Shown here: positions 17,266-27,933 of the stretch, one piece after another | Layout of the letters: the number at the start of each line of letters is the position of its first letter | Position numbering within the stretch: position 1 is the first letter of the stretch | NCBI RefSeq assembly: GCF_002729955.1 | Contig: NZ_PBYA01000048.1 | Location: 1-57,067 of the forward strand | Direction of reading: 5' to 3' | DNA: 57,067 bases | Source of the DNA: Salinisphaera sp. | GTDB taxonomy: Bacteria; Pseudomonadota; Gammaproteobacteria; Nevskiales; Salinisphaeraceae | Translations under genes and position numbers: made by a program | The notes under the pieces: generated by a model | Databases searched by the model: none | Told to the model about the DNA's origin: nothing | What the model saw: the letters and a program-made list of their open reading frames with translations, nothing else

Positions 17266-18603
17266 TTACTCAAATAAGCCCTGGGCGAGAATCCATGCAA
17301 TGCCCAGAGGTGCGACGAACCGAAGGATGAACAGCCACAGCCCGGCCAACGGCAAGCGTTGATCCGGATGCGACTTCAGCGCTTCGACGGCGCGCGGCCC
17401 CAAGCGCCAGCCAACGAATAGCGCGATCAGCAGACCGCCTATCGGCATCATGACCTGGGCGGTCAAGAAATCGGCGAAGTCGAGAAAGGTCATCCCGGCG
17501 ATCGTGATTTCTTTCCAGACGCCCTGCGACAGCGAAATGGGGATGCCCAGCAAGAAGATCACGACGCCGGCCGTGCTGGCGGCGGTGGCGCGAGTGAAGC
17601 CCTTGTCGTCCACCAGATAGCTGACCACCACTTCCAGCAGCGATACCGCCGAGGTGAGGGCGGCGATCGCCAACAGCACAAAGAAGGCCAGCCCGAATAT
17701 CGCACCGGCCGGCATTTCCGCGAATACCGTTGGCAGGGTCATGAAGGTCAGGCCGGCGCCGGCGCTGGGCTCCATGCCCGCCGAAAACACCGCCGGCAGG
17801 ATGACCAGACCGGCGAGAAGGGCGACCAGCGTGTCCAGGCCTACGACCAGCGACGCATCGCGGGGCAGATTCTGTTCGCGCGACATATACGAGCCATAGG
17901 TGAGCATGGCGCCCATGCCCAGCGACAGCGAGAAGAAGGCCTGGCTGATCGCGCCGCCCCAGGTGCTCGCGGTGACCCGACTCCAGTCGGGCATCAGATA
18001 AAACGCCACCCCGTCACCGGCGCCCGGCAGGCTGACTGCACGGATAGCCAGCACCACGAGCAGAACGAACAGCAACGGCATGAGCCATTTGGACGCGCGC
18101 TCGATACCGGAGGCGACGCCGCCGAGCACCACGCCGACCATCAGCACGGTAAAGATCGCGGCATAGATGAGCGGCTGGATAGGCGCGGCGACAAAGCCGT
18201 TGAAGATTGCGGTGCTTTCATCGATGTTCAGCCCGCTGAAGGTGTTCTCGCCCATGAACAGGATATAGGCGAGGGTCCAGCCGGCCACGACGATATAGAA
18301 CGACAGAATGATGAAGGCGGTCAGCACGCCCATCGCTCCAACCATCGGCCAACCGCGCCCGCCCAGCTTGCGAAACGCACCGACGGGGTTGCTCTGGGTC
18401 ATGCGGCCGATGAGCAGTTCGGCCATCACCAGCGCGAAGCCGAAAAAGACGACGCAGCCCAGATAGATGATCAGAAACGCGCCGCCGCCGTTTTCGCCGG
18501 CCATGTAGGGGAATTTCCAGACGTTGCCGAGGCCGACGGCCGAGCCGGCCGAGGCCATGATGAAGCCCAGGCGACTGCCCCAGTGTTCGCGCGCCACAGT
18601 CAT
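17266..18603 (-). CDS. Sodium-dependent neurotransmitter-symporter (NSS) family transporter
   Basis: This 445-residue inner-membrane protein has the NSS signature GSAVGLGNVWKFPYMAGENG at residues 17-36, which forms the Na+ site in LeuT-like carriers. About eleven helices are visible. Bacterial members import amino acids with Na+. The ATG at 18603 lacks a clear ribosome site and sits at the foot of a small hairpin (18604-18617). A 17-codon ORF with a strong ribosome site ends in TGA overlapping this ATG, so translation is probably coupled. The gene is followed by the AGCS transporter. Confidence 0.92.
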   Translation of the reverse strand: MTVAREHWGSRLGFIMASAGSAVGLGNVWKFPYMAGENGGGAFLIIYLGCVVFFGFALVMAELLIGRMTQSNPVGAFRKLGGRGWPMVGAMGVLTAFIILSFYIVVAGWTLAYILFMGENTFSGLNIDESTAIFNGFVAAPIQPLIYAAIFTVLMVGVVLGGVASGIERASKWLMPLLFVLLVVLAIRAVSLPGAGDGVAFYLMPDWSRVTASTWGGAISQAFFSLSLGMGAMLTYGSYMSREQNLPRDASLVVGLDTLVALLAGLVILPAVFSAGMEPSAGAGLTFMTLPTVFAEMPAGAIFGLAFFVLLAIAALTSAVSLLEVVVSYLVDDKGFTRATAASTAGVVIFLLGIPISLSQGVWKEITIAGMTFLDFADFLTAQVMMPIGGLLIALFVGWRLGPRAVEALKSHPDQRLPLAGLWLFILRFVAPLGIAWILAQGLFE

Positions 18604-18653
18604 GGCTGTATGCAGCCGGAGATAAAGCGGGTCATCGTCTGGCTATCCTTCAT
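18600..18653 (-). CDS. Candidate 17-residue leader peptide of the NSS transporter
   Basis: Minus-strand ATG at 18653 is preceded by an AGGGGGA ribosome site (18663-18657). The frame reads MKDSQTMTRFISGCIQP, and its TGA (18602-18600) overlaps the transporter ATG (18603-18601) as ATGA. A hairpin with arms GGCTG/CAGCC (18617-18604) covers the end of the leader and would block the transporter start unless a ribosome opened it. No residue is strongly repeated, so it does not look like a classic amino-acid attenuator. The peptide is predicted only from these signals. Confidence 0.45.
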   Translation of the reverse strand: MKDSQTMTRFISGCIQP

Positions 18654-18832
18654 TGTTCCCCCTGTGGTGTTGCCACGCATGGCGATCACAAGCGCCGTTA
18701 CAGGCTTCGTGAGCGTCTTGCACTATTCGTGCCGAGTCTTGTTATAGGTAGGGCCGGCATCGTTTTGGGATCGTGCCAGCTTGATCGCGTACTGTCCCGT
18801 ATCCATTCGGCGCAGACAAGTACCGGGCGCCC

Positions 18833-18862
18833 AAAAAAAAGACGGGCTCGAAAGCCCGTCTT
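18833..18862 (-). terminator. Rho-independent terminator of the thiolase gene
   Basis: GACGGGCT (18841-18848) pairs with AGCCCGTC (18853-18860) around a four-base CGAA loop. On the minus strand eight T (18840-18833) follow. It ends transcription from the thiolase gene, whose stop is at 18908. The plus-strand side has only TTTAATT. Confidence 0.88.
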
Positions 18863-18907
18863 TAATTCAGTGCAGGAGCGGGGCGCGCTGATCGCGCGCC
18901 CGTACTG

Positions 18908-20194
18908 CTAGGGCTTTTCCAGAATCGCGGTTACGCCCTGACCGCCGGCCGCACAGATCGAGATCAGGCCGCGCCCGCCACCGTTCTCGTCGAGAATCTT
19001 GGCCAGGGTGGCCACGATACGGGTGCCGGTGGCAGCAAACGGATGGCCGAGTGCGACCGAGGAACCCTTGACGTTGAGTTTGCTGGTATCGATCGAGCCC
19101 AGCGGCGTGTCGCGTCCCAGACGCTCCTTGCAGTATTTCTTGGATTCCCACGCCTTGAGCGTGCACAGAACCTGTGCAGCAAAGGCTTCGTGAATTTCGT
19201 AGAAATCGAAGTCCTGCAGGGTCAGCCCGGCGGCGTCGAGCATGTCGGCCACGGCATAGGTGGGCGACATCAGCAGGCCTTCGCCGCCGTCGACGAAGTC
19301 CACGGCCGCGGTGCGCGAATAGGGCGTGAAGAACGCCTGCACCGGCAGGCCGTTGGCCTCGGCATACTCTTCGCTGCACAGAAACACCGAAGACGCGCCG
19401 TCGGTCAGCGGCGTGGAGTTGGCCGCGGTGAGCGTGCCGTTTTCCTTGTCGAAGGCCGGCTTGAGGTTGGCCAGCTTCTCCACGCTGGTATCCGGGCGCA
19501 GGTTGTTGTCGCGTTCCACGCCAAGATAGGGGAAGACCAGGTCGTCGTAGAAGCCGTCGACGTAGGCCTGGGCCGCCGCCTTGTGGCTGGCCACGGCCAA
19601 TTCATCCTGGGCCTTGCGCGAGATCTTCCATTCCTTGGCCATGAGCTCGCAGTGCTCGCCCATGGACAGGCCGGTGCGCGGCTCGGACACGCCGGGGAAG
19701 TTCGGCACCAGATGGCGCGGGCGCAGTTTGGCCAGCAGCTTGGCGCGTTCGCCGCCGGTCTTGGCGCGGTTGACGTCGAGCAGGATCTTGCGCAGATCCT
19801 CGTTGATGGCGATCGGGGCATCGGAGGTGGTGTCCACGCCGCCGGCGATGCCGCAATCGATCTGGCCCATGGCGATCTTGTTGGCGATCAGCAGGGTGGC
19901 CTCGAGACTGGTGCCGCAGGCCTGCTGTACGTCGAAGGCGGGCGTATGCGGATCGAGATCGGTACCGAGAACCGCTTCACGCGTCAGGTTGAAGTCGCGT
20001 GCGTGCTTGAGCACGGCGCCGCCGGCGACTTCGCCGATCTTCTTGCCGGCGAGTTTGTATTTTTCGGACAGCGCCTTGAGCGAGGCGGTCAGCAGGTCCT
20101 GATTGGACTGATGCGAATATTTGGTGTTCGAGCGGCAGAACGGAATACGGGCACCGCCGACGATGGCGACCCGGCGTGGCATGTTCTCGGCCAT
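18908..20194 (-). CDS. Acetyl-CoA C-acyltransferase (FadI-type thiolase)
   Basis: This 428-residue thiolase has the acyl-accepting Cys93 in QQACGTSLEA, the His motif GHPFAATGTR near residue 375 and the C-terminal CAAGGQG cysteine. The long insertion around residue 145-200 (including KLRPRHLVPNFPG) resembles FadI/trifunctional-beta thiolases rather than short PhaA types. It cleaves 3-ketoacyl-CoA in beta-oxidation, or condenses acetyl-CoA in reverse. The start at 20194 is set by a GGAGGG ribosome site; the longer frame to 20287 is not needed. No fadJ partner is adjacent. Confidence 0.92.
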   Translation of the reverse strand: MAENMPRRVAIVGGARIPFCRSNTKYSHQSNQDLLTASLKALSEKYKLAGKKIGEVAGGAVLKHARDFNLTREAVLGTDLDPHTPAFDVQQACGTSLEATLLIANKIAMGQIDCGIAGGVDTTSDAPIAINEDLRKILLDVNRAKTGGERAKLLAKLRPRHLVPNFPGVSEPRTGLSMGEHCELMAKEWKISRKAQDELAVASHKAAAQAYVDGFYDDLVFPYLGVERDNNLRPDTSVEKLANLKPAFDKENGTLTAANSTPLTDGASSVFLCSEEYAEANGLPVQAFFTPYSRTAAVDFVDGGEGLLMSPTYAVADMLDAAGLTLQDFDFYEIHEAFAAQVLCTLKAWESKKYCKERLGRDTPLGSIDTSKLNVKGSSVALGHPFAATGTRIVATLAKILDENGGGRGLISICAAGGQGVTAILEKP

Positions 20195-20346
20195 TGATCC
20201 CTCCAGTTTCGCCAGCGTCGTGCCGGCGAGGTGATTGACGGTCACAAGATAATTGCTGCAGTGCAAAGTGACAAGAAGCCCTTTCAAATCCGGCCTCGAT
20301 CGGGTCGCTGCGTGGACCGCCGGAAATAAAAAAATAGAGGCGCGCT

Positions 20347-20374
20347 CTTGAAAGGCGATCCCACGGCCGCATCA
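20347..20374 (+). promoter_or_regulatory. Sigma-32 (RpoH)-type heat-shock promoter of groESL
   Basis: CTTGAAA (20347-20353) is the exact -35 core of sigma-32 promoters. After a 13-bp spacer comes CCGCATCA (20367-20374), which agrees with CCCCATNT at five of the seven specified positions. The predicted start is near 20381, about 100 bp before groES. A perfect inverted repeat CACGGCC/GGCCGTG (20362-20383) overlaps the -10 box. No CIRCE/HrcA site is seen. Confidence 0.7.
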
Positions 20375-20484
20375 ATGGCCGTGATTGAGATCGTCAATGG
20401 TGGCGGTTTCTCCCGGCGGCCGAAAACGGCACGTCGGCATGAAGTTTTTTGATCAACAACCTACGTTTCGAGGAGAAGGGTGGC

Positions 20485-20772
20485 ATGAATATCCGTCCTT
20501 TACATGACCGTGTCGTCATCAAGCGGCTCGAGGAAGAGCAGAAGACGGCCGGGGGTATCGTCATTCCCGATACGGCGGCCGAGAAGCCCCAGCGCGGCGA
20601 AGTGGTCGCGGTTGGCAACGGCAAGCCGCTGGACAACGGTGAAACGCGCAAGCCGGAAGTCAAGGTCGGCGATAAGGTCATGTTCGGCAAGTTCTCGGGC
20701 ACCGAAATCAAGGTCGACGGTGACGAAGTCGTCGTGATGCGCGAAGACGACATCCTGGCGGTGCTGGGCTAA
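20485..20772 (+). CDS. groES: Co-chaperonin GroES
   Basis: This 95-residue GroES begins [20 protein letters not shown] and contains the mobile loop ([12 protein letters not shown], residues 20-31) that binds GroEL, and ends with the usual EDDILAVLG. The ring of seven caps GroEL in ATP-driven protein folding in the cytoplasm. The start at 20485 follows a GGAGAAGGG ribosome site; a longer frame from 20449 is unnecessary. It is co-transcribed with groEL 53 bp downstream. Confidence 0.97.
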   Translation: MNIRPLHDRVVIKRLEEEQKTAGGIVIPDTAAEKPQRGEVVAVGNGKPLDNGETRKPEVKVGDKVMFGKFSGTEIKVDGDEVVVMREDDILAVLG

Positions 20773-20813
20773 GCCCACCGCTTACGTCCACCGTTTACGA
20801 ACACAGTATTTAG

Positions 20814-22475
<1,662 letters not shown>

Positions 22476-22519
22476 ATCATGCGGTCCACGCCCGGGATGC
22501 CTATCCCTGCGTGAACGAA

Positions 22520-22547
22520 GAGCCCCGCCTCGTGCGGGGCTTTTTTT
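22520..22547 (+). terminator. Rho-independent terminator of groESL
   Basis: AGCCCCGC (22520-22527) pairs with GCGGGGCT (22533-22540) around a five-base loop, and the plus strand continues into eight T (22540-22547). It lies 44 bp after the groEL stop. Confidence 0.93.
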
Positions 22548-22840
22548 TGCCCATAAGTCAGTGGAAGACGGTTCGGCGCAAAGCGTGAGCGCCGAACCGT
22601 GACATATACATAATCGCGATGCCGCCGGCTATCGCCACGCAATGTCGGCACCCTAGGCGAATCCCGTGCCCATACGCTCGATGATTTAAGCGCGCTGATT
22701 GCCCGGTTCGGTTGGCGGCAGCTGCTATCACGAGCGCGCGACGTGTCGGGCTCGGCGCGTCGTCGCCACAGGAAAGGCTGGCACAATGGGACAACAGCGC
22801 TACCATGCGGGCTGTCGACGGCCTAATCGGAGCGTTTTAA
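22548..22840. other. Intergenic region before glnE with a perfect 12-bp hairpin
   Basis: A perfect inverted repeat, ACGGTTCGGCGC (22568-22579) and GCGCCGAACCGT (22589-22600), closes a nine-base loop 20 bp past the groESL terminator. It has no T run. The rest should hold the glnE promoter, but no convincing -35/-10 pair is visible to me. Short frames across this stretch lack supporting features. Confidence 0.5.
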
Positions 22841-25606
22841 GTGCCTCAACCCGAAAAAGATACGCGTGTTCGCCAGTGGAGTCGTTTTCTCGACGCCTGG
22901 TGTGCACACAATCCGGAGCGCTTGGCAGCTCTATCGGAAGAAGGGCAATTAAGTCGTTCTGACACGGCGTTGGTTGGTGTGCCGCCGGAGCCCGCGCCCA
23001 CACCCGCGTTCGAGGCCGCATTGCGAAGCTATCGTAATGAAACGATGGCGGTAATTGCCTGGCGTGATCTGGCCGGGGTCGACGCGCTGGAAACAACGCT
23101 CGCTGCCCTGTCGACATTGGCCGATCGGTGTATCGAAGCGGCACTGGCCGCGGCCGAGCAGGCCGTGCATGAGCGCCACGGCGTGTTGCGTGATACCGAC
23201 GCTCATGCGCAGCGGCTTATCGTCATCGGCATGGGCAAGCTGGGCGGCGGCGAGCTCAATTTCTCGTCGGATATCGATTTGATATTCGGCTATCGCGCCG
23301 TGGGTGAGTCTGATGGCGATAAGCCGTTGGATGCCGAGGGCTATACCAAACGTGTTGCACGACGGTTGGTTCAAGTCCTTAGCGAATCCACTGCTGATGG
23401 GTTCGTGTATCGGGTCGATACCCGGCTGCGCCCGTTCGGCGACGCGGGCGCGCTGACGGCCAGTATCACGGCGATGGAAAATTATTATCAGGCGCATGGA
23501 CGCGAATGGGAACGTTATGCCTGGGTTAAGGCACGCCCCGTCGCAGGGGATATCGAGGGCGGTCGACGTCTGATCAGCGCGCTGCGCCCATTCGTATATC
23601 GGCGCTATCTCGATTACGGCACCTTTGAGTCCATTCGCGATATGAAGGCGCTGATCGATCGCCAAGTCATTAAAGCCGAGCTACAGAACAACATCAAACT
23701 TGGCAGCGGCGGCATTCGTGAAATCGAATTCATCGTTCAGGCATTCCAGCTGATCCGCGGCGGCCAGGAGCCGTCACTGCAGGATACGCGTCTGCTTCCC
23801 ACGCTCGCGCGCCTCGCCAGCGACGGTCATCTGCCGTCGCACCGGGCACAGGAGCTGGAACGGGCGTACCGCTTTCTGCGGCGCGCCGAAAATCGGTTGC
23901 AGATGGTTGACGATCGACAAACGCATGACCTGCCGGAAGAGAACGACGAGCGGGCAGCATTGGCCGAATCCTTGGGTTTTGACAACTGGGAGGCGTTTAG
24001 CCTCGCAATGCGCGACACGCGGGATGGGGTCCATCAGGCTTTCGAGCAGGTATTCGTATCGCCCCAGGCCGACGACAGTGCGAACGATCGAGAAACCCAG
24101 CGCCTGAGCGCCTTCTGGGACGGCGAACTCGATGAGTCTGACGCGAAAACCTTGCTTGGCGAATACGGTATCGAAGACGTATCGGCTGTGCGGGAGGCGC
24201 TGGCCGACATCCAGGGCCAGAGCCTTTACCGTGGGCTGGAGGATCGTGGTCGACGCTGGATTGCCCGCCTGATACCGCTGCTTTTCGGGGCCGCTGCAAG
24301 AGCCGACAATCCCGACCGCGCGTTGACCCGCACGATTAGCGTGCTCGCAGCAATCGTCGGACGTAGTACGTACATGGCCCTGTTAGTGGAACATCCGGCG
24401 GCGCTGTCGACGTTGATGCGCCTGTGCTCCGCGAGCGAATGGATCACCAGCCGCATTCGTGCCCAACCGGCGCTGCTGGATAGTCTGCTCGACCCGCGCC
24501 AGCTATATCGGCCACCGCGGCGCGCGCAGCTGACGGCCGATCTGGACGCCGACATGGCCGCGATCGATGCCGATGACCTTGAGCTGCGCATGGATACGCT
24601 GCGTCGCTTCAAGCAGAGCGCGACATTGCGTATCGCCGCAGCCGACGTCAGCAACTCTATGCCGTTGATGATCGTCTCCGATCATCTCACCGAACTTGCC
24701 GAGCTCGTACTCGATGTTGCGCTTGAAATGGCGTGGCATCAAATGATCAAGCGCTATGGCACGCCGCAGGATGAGAACGGCAATCGCGCGCCCTTTGCGG
24801 TGATTGCCTATGGCAAGCTCGGCGGATTGGAACTCGGTTATACGTCGGATCTCGATCTCGTATTCGTCTATAGCGGCAAGATCGACGCGATGACGGATGG
24901 CGATCGCAGCCTCACCTATCAAGCGTTTTTCACCCGGTTGGCACAGCGCCTGATTCATGTGCTCAGTACGCAGACCGCGGCTGGACGCGTCTACGAGATC
25001 GATATGCGACTACGCCCGAGCGGCAAGGCCGGCATGATGGTTTCGCATATCGATGCCTTCGAGCGCTACCAGCAGGAACAAGCCTGGACCTGGGAGCACC
25101 AGGCCCTGGTCAGGGCGCGGCCGGTCAGTGGCCATGCAGACCTGGCTGCGCGTTTTGACGAAATTCGGCGGGCCGTTTTGGCAAAGCGCCGCGATATCAC
25201 TGAGCTTGCGCGCGACGTGTGCGACATGCGCGATCGGATGCGTCACGTCAAGGACGAAAGCCGAGATGGCCGACTCGACGTCAAACAGATGCCTGGCGGA
25301 CTGATCGACATCGAGTTTTTGGCGCAGTTCGTCGCACTTGCTCATGGTGCCGAGCGTGCCGAACTTCTGCTGTTCACTGATGCCATTCGGATTCTGGAAA
25401 CACTCGAGTCGGCCGGCATGGCTGACTACGACGACATCAAGACGCTAACCGACGCCTATCGGCGTTACCGTCGTATTATCCATGCGCAGTCGCTGCAGCG
25501 GCAACGCGCAATGATTGTGGTTGATGAATTGCCGGATGAGCGCGAGCGAGTAATGGACATTTGGCAGGGGTGGCTCTCAATACATAAGAACAATTTCACG
25601 ACTTAA
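22841..25606 (+). CDS. glnE: Glutamine synthetase adenylyltransferase/deadenylylase
   Basis: This 921-residue protein adds and removes AMP on glutamine synthetase in response to PII signals, tuning nitrogen assimilation. Two nucleotidyltransferase domains are clear: residues about 127-147 carry GMGKLGGGELNFSSDIDL (deadenylylase half) and residues about 650-670 carry YGKLGGLELGYTSDLDL (adenylylase half), each with a DxD metal pair. The GTG start at 22841 follows CGGAG by nine bases and gives a protein slightly shorter than the E. coli enzyme (about 946). It marks the left border of the LPS core locus, as in Pseudomonas. Confidence 0.95.
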   Translation: MPQPEKDTRVRQWSRFLDAWCAHNPERLAALSEEGQLSRSDTALVGVPPEPAPTPAFEAALRSYRNETMAVIAWRDLAGVDALETTLAALSTLADRCIEAALAAAEQAVHERHGVLRDTDAHAQRLIVIGMGKLGGGELNFSSDIDLIFGYRAVGESDGDKPLDAEGYTKRVARRLVQVLSESTADGFVYRVDTRLRPFGDAGALTASITAMENYYQAHGREWERYAWVKARPVAGDIEGGRRLISALRPFVYRRYLDYGTFESIRDMKALIDRQVIKAELQNNIKLGSGGIREIEFIVQAFQLIRGGQEPSLQDTRLLPTLARLASDGHLPSHRAQELERAYRFLRRAENRLQMVDDRQTHDLPEENDERAALAESLGFDNWEAFSLAMRDTRDGVHQAFEQVFVSPQADDSANDRETQRLSAFWDGELDESDAKTLLGEYGIEDVSAVREALADIQGQSLYRGLEDRGRRWIARLIPLLFGAAARADNPDRALTRTISVLAAIVGRSTYMALLVEHPAALSTLMRLCSASEWITSRIRAQPALLDSLLDPRQLYRPPRRAQLTADLDADMAAIDADDLELRMDTLRRFKQSATLRIAAADVSNSMPLMIVSDHLTELAELVLDVALEMAWHQMIKRYGTPQDENGNRAPFAVIAYGKLGGLELGYTSDLDLVFVYSGKIDAMTDGDRSLTYQAFFTRLAQRLIHVLSTQTAAGRVYEIDMRLRPSGKAGMMVSHIDAFERYQQEQAWTWEHQALVRARPVSGHADLAARFDEIRRAVLAKRRDITELARDVCDMRDRMRHVKDESRDGRLDVKQMPGGLIDIEFLAQFVALAHGAERAELLLFTDAIRILETLESAGMADYDDIKTLTDAYRRYRRIIHAQSLQRQRAMIVVDELPDERERVMDIWQGWLSIHKNNFTT

Positions 25607-25672
25607 TCGCGTTGCGTCGTTTGCTCTGAAATGAGTGTCGGCATTCTTGTGTGGACATGAAATCGTTTAAAA

Positions 25673-26632
25673 ATGCCAAAATATCCTGTTAAGCTTTCGA
25701 TCGTAATACCGTTTTCCAACGCGGAACGTACGCTCGAACGTACCCTGAAAAGTATCCTATTTGCTGATTCAGCCGGTGTTGATTTCGAGGTCATTGGAAT
25801 TAACGACGGAAGTACGGATAAGTCTTCCGAAATTTTCGGAAATTACGAGCGTCGGGACGAGCGTCTTACGTTGGTCCACTGCCCTAACAGAGGGCCAGGT
25901 TATGCCCGGAACCGAGGTATCGTTGAATCCCACGGCGAGTACCTGTTTTTCATCGATGCTGATGACGAACTCACAAAGAACTTCTTCGCGGTTCTCTATA
26001 TGCATTTGTGTTCGCGCGACATCGATATGCTGCTTTTTTCGCAAGAAATAATATTAAACGAAAGAGAGCCTTTAGAACCAGCCGCAATCGATTATTACTT
26101 AAGAAGAACAACGTGGGTTCAATGTGCACCCACCGCAAAGATGCTTCCGCAACTCGTAAGTGTCGGCGGCTGCTCGGTGCAGGTGTCAGGCTATGTCACG
26201 TCGCGCGAGCTTTGGAGCGAAAATGCGCTGTGGTTTCCAGAGTTCTATTACGAGGATGAGGTGCCGTTTCTCATGCTCTTATGGTATAGCCGGCGATCCA
26301 CGTGCATCAGCGACCAACTAGTTCGCCACCACGTAACTGCGGGCTCCATAACCAGGCGTGACGTGTCCAAGCGTCATATTGAGGGTGTTCTAGCAAACGC
26401 ATCTGAGTTTTCTCGCATGAGAGCAAGCTTTGCTAAGTCCGAGAAGACCTATGCCGGCCTCTTTCAACGATATTGCGACCGGCGCGTCATAATATTGATG
26501 TCTAAATATTTTGATTTATGCCGCAGCAACAGGATAAAAGTCTCGCGCAAGTCGTTGATAAATATTTTAAAGAAGAATTTACTGAGGCGGCGCGTCTACA
26601 AGCTCTATTATCGCGAAATGAGGAAAGTGTAG
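25673..26632 (+). CDS. Glycosyltransferase family 2
   Basis: This 319-residue protein opens with the GT-A fold KLSIVIPFSNAERTLERTL at residues 7-25, then GINDGSTDKS and the metal motif FFIDADDE near residue 98. It should transfer a sugar from a nucleotide donor at the cytoplasmic face, probably in LPS core assembly given its location. Base use differs clearly from its neighbours: TTA, ATA and AAA codons are frequent and the 3' half is AT-rich, a sign of recent transfer. It faces the next glycosyltransferase across a 131-bp convergent gap. Confidence 0.87.
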   Translation: MPKYPVKLSIVIPFSNAERTLERTLKSILFADSAGVDFEVIGINDGSTDKSSEIFGNYERRDERLTLVHCPNRGPGYARNRGIVESHGEYLFFIDADDELTKNFFAVLYMHLCSRDIDMLLFSQEIILNEREPLEPAAIDYYLRRTTWVQCAPTAKMLPQLVSVGGCSVQVSGYVTSRELWSENALWFPEFYYEDEVPFLMLLWYSRRSTCISDQLVRHHVTAGSITRRDVSKRHIEGVLANASEFSRMRASFAKSEKTYAGLFQRYCDRRVIILMSKYFDLCRSNRIKVSRKSLINILKKNLLRRRVYKLYYREMRKV

Positions 26633-26763
26633 GGCCGGGCGGCTGGCAATTAATATTGCTTACGCGATCGTTTGCGTATTGAAGTTCTAGCAGTGAAGGT
26701 CGAGGATGGCAGCTTAGGGCGATAGAGTTAAAAATCTTGCCAAGGCATATCGCTTCCCGAGCT

Positions 26764-27927
26764 TCAGTAACGCGCGCCGCGTCCGCGTGCTGCTCGCTGA
26801 GTGTCACGTATGCGTACGGGGTGCGCGATTGCAATACGGGTGAGTCTGGAGATAGCGAGTTCCTTGAGTACAGCAGGTAGCCCCGCGAGGCGTATTGACT
26901 TGCGGGCGGTGAAGACCCAGCAGGCAGATAGCATGTAGGAAAAAGCTGGCTCTGGATAAAGCTGGGCACTTGCGTTGCCCCGATGTAAAGCTTCTAGCCA
27001 ACGGTGAGCCCAACGAAGATAATGTATGTCCATTGGTGCTCCCGTCTGATCTAGGACCGACTCCCGACTGGAAAACTTGAGTAGTCGTTCATGGCGGATC
27101 AGGTCCGCTTGATCGTGCCTCACGCCCAGTCTGCCGAGCTGCGACGACTGAATTATCTGCTGAACATTATTTTGTTCTCGTCTATGTACCGAAAGCGACT
27201 GTTCGGGGTGACGACGGTACAAGGTCAGCGGCGCTGGCAGATTGGCGAACCGTGTCGTCTTGATCATTCGAGACCACAGTTCGTAGTCTTCGGCAAACTC
27301 GAACGAGGTATCGTAGCGATAGTTTGCTATTGCGGTGCGACGCAGCATGAGTGAGCCTTGAGCTACGGCGCATTCACGCAACATCTGCCAAGCGATCGTA
27401 TCCGCATTGAGCGAAAGCTTGAGTACTTTTTCGGCTAGCGGTTGCCCATCGGCCTCGATCCAGGCCATCCAGCTACCGACGCCGCCTATATCGGGATTGC
27501 GATCGAGATAATCTACCTGTCTAGCCAGTCGATCGGGCGCACAACAATCGTCGGCATCGAGGAACGCGATGTAATCGCCGTACGCTAAATCCAGACCGTG
27601 ATTACGAGTGCGGGCACGCCCCAGGTTTCGTGGTTGCTCGACCAGTCGAAGGCGTTGATCCGATGCAAAGCGCTTTACGATATCGACCGTACGGTCGGTC
27701 GATGCATCGTCGATAACGAGAAGTTCGAAGTCTGTGAAGGTTTGAGCCAGAACGCTATTTACGGCTGCGGCGACGTAACGTTCGACGTTGAACGCCGGTA
27801 TGAAAACGGTGACCCGCGGGCGCCGGGCAGCAAGCGATGCTGAATGGGATTGCATACTGGGAAATTTATGTTGGTGCTGGTTAGCGGAGTCTGACGCTGA
27901 CGCGCGGTGAACTCGTTCGATTTCCAC
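26764..27927 (-). CDS. Glycosyltransferase family 2
   Basis: This 387-residue protein has the GT2 domain starting VTVFIPAFNVERYVAAAV near residue 40, followed by VIDDASTDRTVDIV and the metal motif AFLDADDC near residue 120. The C-terminal 150 residues are not assignable. The GTG at 27927 lies six bases after the preceding family 4 gene's stop and next to an AAGG, so coupled translation is likely; an ATG at 27855 is the alternative. The donor sugar is unknown. Confidence 0.87.
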   Translation of the reverse strand: MEIERVHRASASDSANQHQHKFPSMQSHSASLAARRPRVTVFIPAFNVERYVAAAVNSVLAQTFTDFELLVIDDASTDRTVDIVKRFASDQRLRLVEQPRNLGRARTRNHGLDLAYGDYIAFLDADDCCAPDRLARQVDYLDRNPDIGGVGSWMAWIEADGQPLAEKVLKLSLNADTIAWQMLRECAVAQGSLMLRRTAIANYRYDTSFEFAEDYELWSRMIKTTRFANLPAPLTLYRRHPEQSLSVHRREQNNVQQIIQSSQLGRLGVRHDQADLIRHERLLKFSSRESVLDQTGAPMDIHYLRWAHRWLEALHRGNASAQLYPEPAFSYMLSACWVFTARKSIRLAGLPAVLKELAISRLTRIAIAHPVRIRDTQRAARGRGARY

Positions 27928-27933
27928 CTTGCC

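Noticed and set aside
22699..22962. 87-codon plus-strand frame overlapping the glnE start
   Set aside because: A GGAAAGG lies before an internal ATG (22785), but the frame runs out of phase into glnE and its translation is Arg/Ser-rich noise.
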